From positions 1 through 41,933 of the forward strand of contig CANRFB010000020.1 of NCBI GenBank assembly GCA_947629785.1: a stretch of DNA of 41,933 nucleotides, in the 5' to 3' direction. This DNA is from an uncultured Clostridia bacterium. Lineage in GTDB: Bacteria; Bacillota; Clostridia; Oscillospirales; Ruminococcaceae. The notes beneath the pieces are model-generated. The model was given only the letters and a program-made list of their open reading frames with translations, ran no database searches and was not told the origin of the DNA. How positions within the stretch are numbered: the first letter of the stretch is position 1; every line of letters starts with the position of its first letter. Both the position numbers and the translations under genes were made by a program. Shown piece after piece: positions 1 to 8,305 of this stretch.

Positions 1-27
1 CCGTTCTATTAATTTTTCTATTTTCAT
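1..27 (-). CDS. Possible N-terminus of a gene running off the left edge
   Basis: An ATG on the minus strand at 27 opens a frame reading MKIEKLIER up to the window edge. A TTTACT-17-TAAAAT promoter-like pair lies just upstream, ending only about 6 bases before the ATG. The ribosome site (AGGA, very close) is poor. Nine codons are too few to identify anything, so this may be chance. Confidence 0.25.
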
Positions 28-86
28 ATTCCTATTTTACCATATCTTTTCTAAAAAGTAAATGCTGTTGCCGTGTGAATATGTAC

Positions 87-116
87 TTGACAGATATAGG
101 CTTTGTATGCTATACT
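87..116 (+). promoter_or_regulatory. Sigma-A-type promoter, upstream copy
   Basis: TTGACA (87-92), an 18-base spacer and TATACT (111-116). It points towards the LRR gene at 302 and would give a leader of about 180 bases. Confidence 0.5.
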
Positions 117-208
117 TTAAGCAATATATGTCAGTTTTTGTGGCTTAATTATCGCATATTTGTGGATAGTGTACAAACCGGACTGGAAAAATTCGTAAAA
201 GACACCTA

Positions 209-237
209 TTGCAAATAGGATATGGACACACTATAAT
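209..237 (+). promoter_or_regulatory. Sigma-A-type promoter of the LRR surface protein gene
   Basis: TTGCAA (209-214), a 17-base spacer and a perfect TATAAT (232-237), 65 bases before the ATG at 302. The -35 lies inside a small inverted repeat (CCTATT/AATAGG). A GGGAGG ribosome site at 287-292 precedes the start. Confidence 0.6.
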
Positions 238-301
238 AAGGACACTGAACGATATATAGTATCGTGAAATAATACAATAAATTTATGGGAGGAAAAAAAG
301 T

Positions 302-1890
302 ATGAAAAACTTAAATAAAGTTATAGTACTTCTGATGACAGTTATGGTGGTAGCCACAATGAGTGTAATGACAGTAAGTGCAGACAAATGGATAAAGACT
401 GATACAGGAACAAAGTATCAGTATACGGACGGATCATATGCGAAGTCAAAGTGGATAACAGTAAAGGGTAAGAAGTACTATATAAAATCAAATGGTATCA
501 GAGCGACCGGATTGATTAATATTACTTCTAGTGGTACTAAGAATCTTTATTGCTTTGACGATAATGGCGTAATGCTCACTGGTTGGGTACAGCGTGGTAA
601 GAACGTATACTATTTTCAAAGTAGCGGTAAAGCAGTACAGAATAAGAAGGTAAAGATAGGCAACTATTCTTATAAGTTTGATGAAAAAGGCTGTTGGACT
701 GGTAAAGTTTATAGTGTCAATGGTAAGAAAGATGTTACATCTACGGTTGATGTTAAGAAACTTACAGGATTGGATATAGATGTGACAACGGGAACAAGTG
801 CAACAAAATCAAGTGAAACTAAGTCGAGTGAAACGAAAGCGACAGTAGTTAAGGATGAGGATATACCTGAGTATGTAACAATTAAAGGTACAAAATATTA
901 TATTCCGCAGTATAAAAACCAGGAAACTTTTACAGTTGGTGGTAGAACATATGATTTTTTAGGTGGACATCCTGTAAATATAAATGGTAATGAAAATACA
1001 AAATATGTAGTAAATGTTGCAGGTTGTACAAATGAGGATTTGGAGTGTTTAAAGTATTTTAAGTATGTGAAGTACTTGGATTTAATAGCAGAACCAACGA
1101 ATGATATTAAGGATTTTAATAGTTCAATTACAAATTTGGATTTTTTACAGTATATGCCTAATTTAATAACTTTATCAGTTGACAATTTTTATAATTTAAC
1201 AAATATAGATGGTATCTCAAATTGTAAAAAATTACAAGTTTTGCAAATAATGAGTGCACCTATAACTAATATAGATGCACTGGAAGATATTACAACGTTA
1301 AAAGAAGTATATTTTATTTTATGTATACATTTTTAGAAAATTTAGATGGACTTAAGAATAGTAATAACTTAAGTAAAGTTTCATGTTTGTATTCTGTTTT
1401 GACAGATATTACAGGTTTAAAAGATAAACAGAAGTTAAATTTTGTGGATTTAAATATGAATAGACGACTGAAAGATATAAGTATATTATCTACTTGTACT
1501 AATTTAGAGCAGTTGTATCTTTCAGGCTGTACAGGTATATTAGATTTTTCACCGTTAAAAGCAATTAATCTTAAAAGGTTGGCATGCGGTTGGGTGAATA
1601 AAGAAAGTAATATAGAAGATTTTGATACGTGGTTTACAGCGAAATTAGGAAAAGTAGGTACTACACTAAATTTAAAAACTAAAAAATCTGTAATTGCATA
1701 TGGCGTAATTGATCATCCAGTACGTAAAGAAACGTTAGAAGAGAAGAGTTGGGATTATGAGTATAGAGCTAAAAATGTTTATGGTGATGATGTAAAGTGT
1801 GATTGTAATTATTGTAATTATTATTACATAGATAGTTATGTTTGGGAACATAATCCTGTAATGAAACTTTTATATGTGAAAATAAAATAG
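302..1890 (+). pseudogene. Secreted cell-wall-binding / leucine-rich-repeat protein, frameshifted
   Basis: The first frame (302-1336) has a signal peptide (residues 1-27, MKNLNK followed by a hydrophobic core), then about four choline/glucan-binding-type repeats (KGKKYYIKSNG, KNVYYFQSSGK and similar, about residues 30-140). A Ser/Thr/Lys linker with a doubled SSETK follows, then 22-residue leucine-rich repeats. The frame ends at a TAG inside a 5-T run at about 1330-1334. The repeats continue in another frame from 1321 to 1890. Adding one T would give LKEVYF, six residues, then LENLDGL, which restores the 22-residue period exactly. The C-terminal 75 residues include a CDCNYCNYYY patch and are not repeats. 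The gene is AT-rich, unlike the chromosome to its right. It could be a true pseudogene, phase-variable, or a sequencing error in the T run. The role as a surface adhesin or binding protein is inferred. Confidence 0.75.
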
Positions 1891-1917
1891 TATTTACATG
1901 ATGTAACGTGTTTATAG

Positions 1918-1957
1918 AAAATGTCTTGCGTTATTTTATTAACGCAAGACATTTTTA
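1918..1957 (+). terminator. Rho-independent terminator of the LRR gene
   Basis: A perfect stem of at least 13 bp (arms 1921-1933 and 1940-1952, extendable with the flanking A/T run), a 6-base loop, then a T run. It lies 30 bases after the stop. Confidence 0.85.
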
Positions 1958-2031
1958 TATTACATATAATTATGTTGTAATTAATAAGTAAAGAATGATT
2001 ATTATGTGTAAATAAGTTATTAACTTTATAT

Positions 2032-2046
2032 GAACTTGTCCACATA
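2032..2046 (+). repeat. Left terminal inverted repeat of the IS
   Basis: Fifteen bases that match the reverse complement of 2821-2835 perfectly. Confidence 0.85.
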
Positions 2047-2062
2047 AAAAATATGGTATAAT
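2036..2062 (+). promoter_or_regulatory. Transposase promoter overlapping the IS end
   Basis: TTGTCC (2036-2041, inside the terminal repeat), a 15-base spacer and TATAAT (2057-2062). The -10 ends only 7 bases before the ATG at 2070 and there is no ribosome site, so a leaderless transcript is possible. Confidence 0.5.
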
Positions 2063-2069
2063 AATAAGT

Positions 2070-2818
2070 ATGAGATATACAAGTGATTTAACAGATAGTC
2101 AATGGGAACTGATAAAGGAATACTTTCCAGCCGGAAATAAAAGCAAATACGACAAGAGAGAGATGGTGAATGCAGTATTATATCTTGTGAAAACCGGTTG
2201 CCAGTGGAGAAATCTGCCAAAGGATTTTCCAAACTGGAAGGCAGTATCCATGTTTTACTACAGAGCCTCAAAAAATGGCGTCTGGGATAAAGTACAGCAA
2301 ATGTTGGTGAAGAAGGTACGAACATCTAAAGGAAAAAACGAAACGCCAACCTATGCCCTGATCGACTCACAATCAGTAAAAACAGTGTCTGCAAGTCAGA
2401 ACAGAGGATATGACGGAGGAAAAAAACAAAAGGAGTAAAACGTCATATTGTTACTGATACAATGGGAAATTTGCTTTGCGTACATATTCACGCTGCTAAT
2501 ATCCACGATACCAAGGGCGGAGTATATACTTTTGAAAAAGCTTTGTATCGCTATCCGACTATTATTGCCGGATTAGCTGATCAAGGGTACAGGGGTATTT
2601 TTAAAAATACATTTGAAATTTTTCATAATATCAGAATTGATATTTCTCCACGCATAAAAAATGATTTTGAGGTTCAGCCTACACGTTGGGTTGTGGAACG
2701 TACTTTCGGCTGGATGACATGGGACAGACGTCTTTCTAAAGATTATGAGATCAAGTCTTTTTATGCTGAAACTATGTGTATTATTTCAAATTTGCATACT
2801 CTTCTTCGCAGATTTTAG
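2070..2818 (+). CDS. IS5-type transposase, made by -1 frameshifting from two frames
   Basis: ORF A (2070-2438, 122 aa) begins MRYTSDLTDSQWELI, the typical DUF4096 N-terminus of IS5/IS427 transposases, and ends in the DDE-domain start (ALIDSQSVKT carries the first catalytic Asp; GYDGGKK follows). ORF B (ATG at 2462, ending 2818) holds the rest of the DDE domain: GLADQGYRG with the second Asp and ...RWVVERTFGWM with the catalytic Glu. The frames join at seven A residues (2420-2426). A -1 slip gives GGKKTKGVKRHIVTD, which is the usual family sequence, so the open frame runs from the slip site through 2462. No inactivating change is seen, so the element may be active. Confidence 0.85.
2420..2426 (+). 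promoter_or_regulatory. Slippery heptamer A_AAA_AAA for programmed -1 frameshift
   Basis: The zero frame reads GGA AAA AAA CAA. Both lysine codons can re-pair after a -1 slip, joining the two transposase frames. Programmed frameshifting is known in this IS group. Confidence 0.75.
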
Positions 2819-2820
2819 CC

Positions 2821-2835
2821 TATGTGGACAAGTTC
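2821..2835 (-). repeat. Right terminal inverted repeat of the IS
   Basis: Perfect complement of 2032-2046, starting two bases after the transposase stop. Confidence 0.85.
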
Positions 2836-2836
2836 T

Positions 2837-3050
2837 TAATGCAGAAACAAGTAATAGTCTAGTGTACTCAGCTAATTCTAATAACGAAAAAAATATATTA
2901 TCATTGTTGACATATTTATCAGATTTAAATGGAGATTTTAAAAATCCTCCCATTATGATATCTGAAGGAGATACTGTAAATATTGATGGTAAACAAGTAG
3001 GTACTACTGTGGTGCCATTAACAAAGGAATTAGTAAATAAACAGAATAAA
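2837..3050 (+). pseudogene. Gene scrap between the IS and the spoVT terminator
   Basis: An open frame continues straight out of the IS as LNAETSNSLVYSANS... for about 70 residues (with MISEGDTVNIDGKQVGTTVVP in the middle). It then reads without a stop into the terminator and antisense of spoVT. It has no start of its own, since the left flank of the IS does not supply one, and no natural end. It looks like an internal piece of an AT-rich gene lost on both sides. The family is not recognised. Confidence 0.5.
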
Positions 3051-3079
3051 AAACGGCGGTGTCCTTTACGAACCCGCCG
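3045..3079 (-). terminator. Terminator of spoVT
   Basis: Stem CGGCGG (3054-3059) with CCGCCG (3074-3079). On the minus strand the stem is followed by a T-rich run (A run at 3045-3053 on +). It lies just after the spoVT stop and marks the start of native chromosome. Confidence 0.7.
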
Positions 3080-3085
3080 CTTTTG

Positions 3086-3628
3086 TTATTCTTCAATTTG
3101 TTTTCCAAGGAACTGCGCCGCCGCCTGAATAAGATTCTGCTGAACTTCGTTGGCAACAGCCTCGTTATTGGGTGCAAGGAATGCAACCGCGCCCGTAACA
3201 TCTCCCGACGCCATTATCGGCGAGCAGGCAATTGCGGGACGGTCAATTCCCTCCACGGGGCAGACCTTTGCATCGCTGTGGGAAGTGTAAAGGTAATTCT
3301 TGCGGCTTTCGAGGTATTCCTCAAGTGCCTGAGAAACACGTCTTTCGCTGAATTCTTTCTTCTGCACCCCCGCTACGGCGACTACATGGTCGCGGTCAAA
3401 AACTACCGTGGGGCAGTTTGCAAGCTTGGTCATGACTTCCGCAACCTGAGCCGCGGAACCCGCCATTTCGTTTATGGCGCTGTATTTCTTGAAAATAACT
3501 TCACCGTCGTTGCTTGTGTAAATTTCAAGAGGATCGCCCTCACGGATCCTCATAGTACGTCTTATCTCCTTTGGGATAACTACACGTCCGAGATCATCGA
3601 TCCTTCTGACAATTCCCGTTGCTTTCAT
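3086..3628 (-). CDS. spoVT: Stage V sporulation protein T, forespore transcription factor
   Basis: 180 aa, close to the roughly 178 aa of Bacillus SpoVT. Residues 1-50 are an AbrB-type swapped-hairpin DNA-binding domain (MKATGIVRRIDDLGRVVIPKE, then RRTMRIREGDPLEIY). The rest is the GAF-like regulatory domain, ending in AAAQFLGKQIEE. SpoVT tunes late forespore (sigma-G) genes in the family. I start it at MKATG because GGAGG sits 8 bases upstream; an ATG 8 codons earlier has no such site. It stands alone with its own terminator and no neighbouring promoter was clear. Confidence 0.93.
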   Translation of the reverse strand: MKATGIVRRIDDLGRVVIPKEIRRTMRIREGDPLEIYTSNDGEVIFKKYSAINEMAGSAAQVAEVMTKLANCPTVVFDRDHVVAVAGVQKKEFSERRVSQALEEYLESRKNYLYTSHSDAKVCPVEGIDRPAIACSPIMASGDVTGAVAFLAPNNEAVANEVQQNLIQAAAQFLGKQIEE

Positions 3629-3808
3629 TTTATATTCCTCCGTTTTATTCAATAAAATGTTTGTAAGAATAGTTTTTCACATAGATTTTGGATTATACAT
3701 ATCAATTTTGAAACTTAAAAAGCGGGGATTTTATCCTGAAAATCGCGGTTTTGCCTGTATTTCCGATAAAATTTTCATTCAGGAAATTTTTTCTTTTATG
3801 GGAAATTT

Positions 3809-4675
3809 CTACATATTATACGGATCTTCGCTGTTTTTGGAATTTTCTACCGCCGTCAGGAAATCGTCCTTGACCGCGGGAACTTCTTCCGCCGCGGTGC
3901 TGTCTTTCATACGGAAAGCAAATATCATAGCCGCTGCGCCTATGGCAAGAGGAACTACCGAAGCGGCTATAACATTCGGAATTACAGCAGAAATATTTTC
4001 CAGTAAAATCACAACTGCGGAAATCAGAATTCCGAGAAAAGTTTTTTTTGCGCAAACGAACCGCATGATGAACACCCCCGACGCGGCAGCCGCAAGCGAA
4101 AGCCCGAAAGTTGACGCAGTTTCCGAAGCTATTGCGGGAATGGTATAGTCAGTATACACGGCTTTCATGGCGGCAAAATCTTCCTTTGAAAGCACTCCCT
4201 GTTCAATAAGAATTGTATACTGTGTGTCAAAAATTCCGCTGTTTATCATACTGAATATCGTATATATTGACACAAATCCTATAGCCGTGGTAACGGCATA
4301 TCCCGCCGCGAAACCCAGACCGCAGGAAATTCCGCCTTTGAAAGAGCGTGTCTTTTTCATGCAGGACTTTATGCAGATTCCCATAGAAAGCGCAAAGCAA
4401 AGGGCGATAATAATGCTTGAAACCACGCCGATTCCTGCCGAAGATGTGCTTTCAGGCGTCGGGAAACCGTCCGACTGCATTAGCATAGGCATGGACGCTA
4501 TTGAAATAATTATTGACGAGACGATAATTGCAATTATATAGGTAAGAACTCCCGCCCAGAAACTGCTTCCCTTTAATTTCCCCGCTGCAAGCAGGATAAT
4601 TCCTCCGATCACGGGTATCACGCCTGTTATTACTATTCCGATAAGGACTGCATATATAACATTCTGTCCTATCAT
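3809..4675 (-). CDS. Polytopic membrane protein, unknown function
   Basis: 288 aa with about seven hydrophobic segments: residues 6-30, 40-62, around 82-97, 118-143, 190-206, around 212-230 and 235-256. They are followed by an acidic cytosolic tail rich in A, E, D and K. The N-terminal layout (VIPVIGGIILLAAGKLKGSSFWAGVLTY) resembles YhfC-type putative intramembrane peptidases, but I see no metal motif I could defend, so this is only a possibility. GGAG lies 7-8 bases before the ATG. It has its own promoter at 4702-4730. Confidence 0.7.
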   Translation of the reverse strand: MIGQNVIYAVLIGIVITGVIPVIGGIILLAAGKLKGSSFWAGVLTYIIAIIVSSIIISIASMPMLMQSDGFPTPESTSSAGIGVVSSIIIALCFALSMGICIKSCMKKTRSFKGGISCGLGFAAGYAVTTAIGFVSIYTIFSMINSGIFDTQYTILIEQGVLSKEDFAAMKAVYTDYTIPAIASETASTFGLSLAAAASGVFIMRFVCAKKTFLGILISAVVILLENISAVIPNVIAASVVPLAIGAAAMIFAFRMKDSTAAEEVPAVKDDFLTAVENSKNSEDPYNM

Positions 4676-4701
4676 ATAAAAGCTCCTTTCTAAACTATTG
4701 T

Positions 4702-4730
4702 ATTATAACAATACTACAATTTTAGCACAA
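4702..4730 (-). promoter_or_regulatory. Promoter of the membrane protein gene
   Basis: On minus: TTGTGC (4725-4730), a 17-base spacer and a perfect TATAAT (4702-4707), 27 bases before the start codon. Confidence 0.65.
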
Positions 4731-4819
4731 AATTCCCCCGCTGTCAAGTATTTTTAGGCAAGGAAAATTAATACAATTCTGCTATTTTTTGTATTTGACA
4801 GGAAATATTCAAAAAATAG

Positions 4820-4848
4820 TTGCAGAATTCGCAAATATATGGTATAAT
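4820..4848 (+). promoter_or_regulatory. Promoter of the ruvC-to-clpE gene train
   Basis: TTGCAG (4820-4825), 17 bases, TATAAT (4843-4848), 41 bases before the TTG start of ruvC. A TTGACA at 4795-4800 is too far away to pair with this -10. No other promoter of this quality was noticed before 18548. Confidence 0.7.
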
Positions 4849-4889
4849 TAATTGTTAAACTGTATTATGTATCAAAGAAGTGAAGAAAA

Positions 4890-5390
4890 TTGAGAATTCT
4901 TGGAATTGACCCCGGCTACGCTATCGTAGGATTCGGCGTGCTGGAATATGACGGCTATAATTTCGTGCCGGTGCATTTCGGAGCAATAACCACACAGGCG
5001 GGAACGGATTTCTGCCTGCGGCTGAAAACCATCTACGACGACATGAACACCGTGCTAAATACCTTTAAGCCCGATTCCATGGCAATTGAAAAGCTTTTCT
5101 TCAACACAAACCAGAAAACAGGCATAGACGTCGCTCAGGCAAGAGGCGTTACTATCCTCGCCGCGGCAAATATGGGCATTCCCATATCCGAATACACACC
5201 GCTCCAAGTCAAGCAGTCAGTGGTAGGATATGGCAGAGCCGAAAAAAAACAGGTCATGGAAATGACAAGGAAAATTCTGGGCTTGGCGGAAGTTCCCAAA
5301 CCTGACGATACTGCCGACGCACTGGCAATAGCTATCTGCCACGGACATACAGGCGGTACAAACGGTTTCCGCACAAAACAGGGACTGTAA
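4890..5390 (+). CDS. ruvC: Holliday junction resolvase RuvC
   Basis: 166 aa, the normal length. It cuts four-way DNA junctions made in recombinational repair, working with RuvAB. The RNase H-like catalytic acids are present: D7 (GIDPG), E67 (AIEKLFF), D140 and D143 (KPDDTADALA). The start is TTG with only a weak purine-rich site (GAAGTGAAG), which may keep expression low. First gene of the long + strand train; ruvA follows 12 bases later. Confidence 0.96.
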   Translation: MRILGIDPGYAIVGFGVLEYDGYNFVPVHFGAITTQAGTDFCLRLKTIYDDMNTVLNTFKPDSMAIEKLFFNTNQKTGIDVAQARGVTILAAANMGIPISEYTPLQVKQSVVGYGRAEKKQVMEMTRKILGLAEVPKPDDTADALAIAICHGHTGGTNGFRTKQGL

Positions 5391-5402
5391 AGGAGTATTT
5401 TT

Positions 5403-5999
5403 ATGATATACAGCGTAAGAGGAAAAATTATCCATAAAGGCACGGATATGGCGGTCATTGAATGCGGCGGCGTGGGTTATGCCTGCCGGACCACTCTTTC
5501 CACACTTTCGGAAATGGGCAGAACAGGCGAAGAAGCCATGCTCTATACATATCTTCACGTCCGCGAGGACAATGTGGAACTGTTCGGATTCCACACGGAA
5601 CAGGAACTGAACTGTTTCAAAATGCTTATAACCGTTTCGGGCGTAGGTCCGAAAGTGGGATTGGCAATTCTTTCCGATACCGACCCCGAACGCTTCGCCC
5701 TGACCGTTGCAACGGGAGATTACAAGGCTATCACCAAAACCAAAGGCGTAGGCGCAAAACTTGCACAGAGAGTCGTTCTTGAATTGAAAGACAAAATCGC
5801 CAAGGAACAGTCCGTGGGAAATGCGGATATACCAAGCGTTCCCACAGGCAGCGGAAATATTTCCGAGGCAATTTCCGCGCTGGTAGTCCTCGGCTACAGT
5901 CAGGCGGAAGCGGCTTACGCTGTGGCAAAGCTTGACCCTGCGCTTCCCGTGGAGGAACTTATACGACTTTCGCTGAAAAAGATGGCGGCAAATTTATAA
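5403..5999 (+). CDS. ruvA: Holliday junction branch migration protein RuvA
   Basis: 198 aa. An N-terminal OB-fold (1-62, with the typical GVGY and HVREDNVELFGF) is followed by two helix-hairpin-helix motifs (SGVGPKVGLAIL around 79-90 and KGVGAKLAQRVVLEL around 114-128). A C-terminal UBA-like domain (about 150-198) contacts RuvB. RuvA binds the junction and loads the RuvB motor. AAGGAG precedes the ATG by about 8 bases. Confidence 0.96.
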   Translation: MIYSVRGKIIHKGTDMAVIECGGVGYACRTTLSTLSEMGRTGEEAMLYTYLHVREDNVELFGFHTEQELNCFKMLITVSGVGPKVGLAILSDTDPERFALTVATGDYKAITKTKGVGAKLAQRVVLELKDKIAKEQSVGNADIPSVPTGSGNISEAISALVVLGYSQAEAAYAVAKLDPALPVEELIRLSLKKMAANL

Positions 6000-6012
6000 A
6001 GGAGTGGTAAAA

Positions 6013-7194
6013 ATGCTTTCCTACCCCGATTATACAATATGTCCCGTGAATGTGATCGCTTCCGTAAGGAAATATTACAGAGCCCATACGAATTATCCCA
6101 CGATCCCGAAATTAGACAAGGCGCTGGACAAATTTTACAAAAATGTAGTGCTGATAGTTCTTGACGGCATGGGAAAAACAATGTTTGAAAGGGATCTTCC
6201 CGACAGTTCTTTTCTCAGGAAGAACTATGCTGACGACCTGACTTCGGTTTTCCCGTCGACTACCGCCGCGGCTATGACAAGTTACTACACGGGCGTTTCC
6301 CCGAAAGAACACGGTTGGCTGGGCTGGTCGCTGTTTTTCAAGGAATTCTGCCGCATGGTGGACGTTTTCCCCAATACCGACAGCTACACCGGAACTCCCG
6401 TTTCCAACCTGAATGCGGCACATTTTGTCATGCCGTATGAAACCATTTACAAGGATATTCTGAATTCCATAATCGGAGACGTTCAGCCCTTTACCATCGC
6501 ACAGCCGGGAATGTATATTCCCGAAAACGGAAATTTCCACAAAGTGGCTGACAAGTTTGAACGGGTAGTCGAGCTTGTGAAAATGATCTGCGCCAGTCCG
6601 CAGAATACATTCACTTTTGTAGAATGGAACAGCCCTGACGATGTTGCCCACCGCAACGGCTGCTATTCCGAAGAAACATCAGACTGCCTTTTAAACCTGA
6701 ACTACAGGATAAAAGAGCTTTGCGACGGGCTTACCGACACGCTTGTAATAGTTACCGCCGATCACGGGCTTATCGACATAACCGAGGAGATACGCATAGA
6801 CCACATTCCCGAAATTGCCGAATGTCTTGTACTTCCGCCCTTTGTGGAGAACCGCGCGGCGGCGTGCTATGTGAAATACGACCGCAAGACCGATTTTGAA
6901 CGGGCGGTGCGGAATTATCTGGGAAATGACTTCCTGCTGCTTTCACGGAACGAGATACTTTCAAAAAATATTCTGGGGAACGGCGAACCGCACCCCAAAA
7001 CCATAGATTTCATAGGGGATTACATGATCTGCGCCATCGGAAACAAGAGCATACGCTTCCAGCCGCTGAACGCCAAGCCGAAACGCCTGCAAAAGGCTAT
7101 GCACGGCGGTTTCACCGATGAGGAAATGCTTATCCCGCTGATAATAATTCCCACCAAACAGACAAAAGAATACAAACAGAAAAGGCTGATCTGA
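6013..7194 (+). CDS. Alkaline-phosphatase-superfamily phosphodiesterase/nucleotide pyrophosphatase
   Basis: 393 aa. It has the metal-site pattern of type I phosphodiesterases: D51 (VLDGMG), nucleophile T83 (FPSTTAAA), Asp/His in [12 protein letters not shown], the DH pair in TADHGLID, and a late His in [14 protein letters not shown]. Substrate unknown; relatives hydrolyse nucleotide or phospholipid-type phosphodiesters. No signal peptide, so probably cytosolic. I start it at ATG 6013 because GGAG (6001-6004) sits 8 bases upstream; the in-frame GTG at 6004 lies inside that ribosome site. It sits between ruvA and ruvB, so it is co-transcribed with repair genes, but no functional link is evident. 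Confidence 0.85.
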   Translation: MLSYPDYTICPVNVIASVRKYYRAHTNYPTIPKLDKALDKFYKNVVLIVLDGMGKTMFERDLPDSSFLRKNYADDLTSVFPSTTAAAMTSYYTGVSPKEHGWLGWSLFFKEFCRMVDVFPNTDSYTGTPVSNLNAAHFVMPYETIYKDILNSIIGDVQPFTIAQPGMYIPENGNFHKVADKFERVVELVKMICASPQNTFTFVEWNSPDDVAHRNGCYSEETSDCLLNLNYRIKELCDGLTDTLVIVTADHGLIDITEEIRIDHIPEIAECLVLPPFVENRAAACYVKYDRKTDFERAVRNYLGNDFLLLSRNEILSKNILGNGEPHPKTIDFIGDYMICAIGNKSIRFQPLNAKPKRLQKAMHGGFTDEEMLIPLIIIPTKQTKEYKQKRLI

Positions 7195-7207
7195 AAGGAA
7201 GATTAAT

Positions 7208-8272
7208 TTGCTGGAATCAAGCGAAATGAATTTTGAGCCGCAGCCGGGCAGAATGGTTTCCCCTAACATCAACGAAAACGACACCGAGGACATAGAAGTC
7301 GGTCTCCGTCCGAAAACCCTTTCGGAATATATCGGGCAGGACAAAGTAAAGGAAAATATGTCCGTTTATATAGAAGCGGCGAAAAAGCGGGGCGAACCGT
7401 TAGATCATGTTCTGCTTTACGGCCCGCCGGGACTTGGCAAAACCACGCTTTCCGCAATAATTGCCCACGAAATGGGGGTAAATATCCGCATTACTTCGGG
7501 ACCCGCCATTGAAAAGCCCGGGGATCTTGCGGCGCTTCTGACAAATCTTTCGGAAAACGACGTGCTTTTCATTGACGAGATACACCGCCTTTCAAGGGCA
7601 ATTGAGGAAGTTCTCTACCCTGCCCTTGAAGATTACGCTCTTGACATTATAATAGGAAAAGGACCTGCCGCCCGTTCCCTGCGGATAGATCTTCCGAAAT
7701 TCACTCTCATAGGCGCGACAACGCGGGCGGGACAGCTCACTTCCCCGCTGCGGGACCGTTTCGGAATGATACAGCGTCTGGAACTTTACACCTATGAGCA
7801 GCTTTGCGATATTGTACTGCGTTCTTCGGTAATATTAGGCGTTCCCTGCGACAAAGCGGGAGCTATGGAAATTGCCAAGCGCGCCCGGGGAACTCCCCGT
7901 ATCGCAAACAGGCTCCTGAAACGCGTGCGGGATTTTGCAGACGTTCTGGGAAACGGCAGAATTACCGAGGAAATCGCAAAGATAGCCCTTGACAGAATGG
8001 AAATAGACAGCCTCGGACTTGACACTCTTGACAAGCGAATGTTAAATATGCTCATAAAGGGTTATAACGGCGGTCCTGTTGGTCTGGAAACCCTTGCTTC
8101 TGCTATCGGCGAAGAAGCAGTGACCTTGGAGGACGTTTGCGAACCGTTCCTTATGCAGCTTGGATTTATCGCAAGAACTCCCCGCGGACGATGCGCCACG
8201 GCTCTTGCATATAAGCACTTGGGTTATGAATATAAAGATGACGGCAGCGGACAGCAGTCATTCTTTGAATAA
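7208..8272 (+). CDS. ruvB: Holliday junction branch migration ATPase RuvB
   Basis: 354 aa. AAA+ motor with Walker [10 protein letters not shown] (72-80), Walker B FIDEIHR (121-127), sensor I IGATTRAG (168-175) and arginine-finger region SPLRDRFG (179-186). A C-terminal winged helix ends in [17 protein letters not shown] start with AAGGAAG about 7 bases upstream. It completes the RuvABC set in this operon, separated from ruvA by the phosphodiesterase gene. Confidence 0.96.
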   Translation: MLESSEMNFEPQPGRMVSPNINENDTEDIEVGLRPKTLSEYIGQDKVKENMSVYIEAAKKRGEPLDHVLLYGPPGLGKTTLSAIIAHEMGVNIRITSGPAIEKPGDLAALLTNLSENDVLFIDEIHRLSRAIEEVLYPALEDYALDIIIGKGPAARSLRIDLPKFTLIGATTRAGQLTSPLRDRFGMIQRLELYTYEQLCDIVLRSSVILGVPCDKAGAMEIAKRARGTPRIANRLLKRVRDFADVLGNGRITEEIAKIALDRMEIDSLGLDTLDKRMLNMLIKGYNGGPVGLETLASAIGEEAVTLEDVCEPFLMQLGFIARTPRGRCATALAYKHLGYEYKDDGSGQQSFFE

Positions 8273-8305
8273 AACAACTATTTATAAACAAAGGAGATAA
8301 TCACA

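Larger units (their letters stand above)
2031..2836 (+). mobile_element. IS5-family insertion sequence (IS427-like), complete
   Basis: The element is about 806 bp. It is bounded by perfect 15-bp inverted repeats (GAACTTGTCCACATA at 2032-2046 and its complement at 2821-2835) and holds a single transposase split over two frames. A TA dinucleotide lies just outside each end (2029-2030 and 2837-2838) and may be the target duplication. The left repeat also supplies the -35 of the transposase promoter. Size, frameshifted transposase and end structure fit the IS427 subgroup, but no database was searched. Confidence 0.85.
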
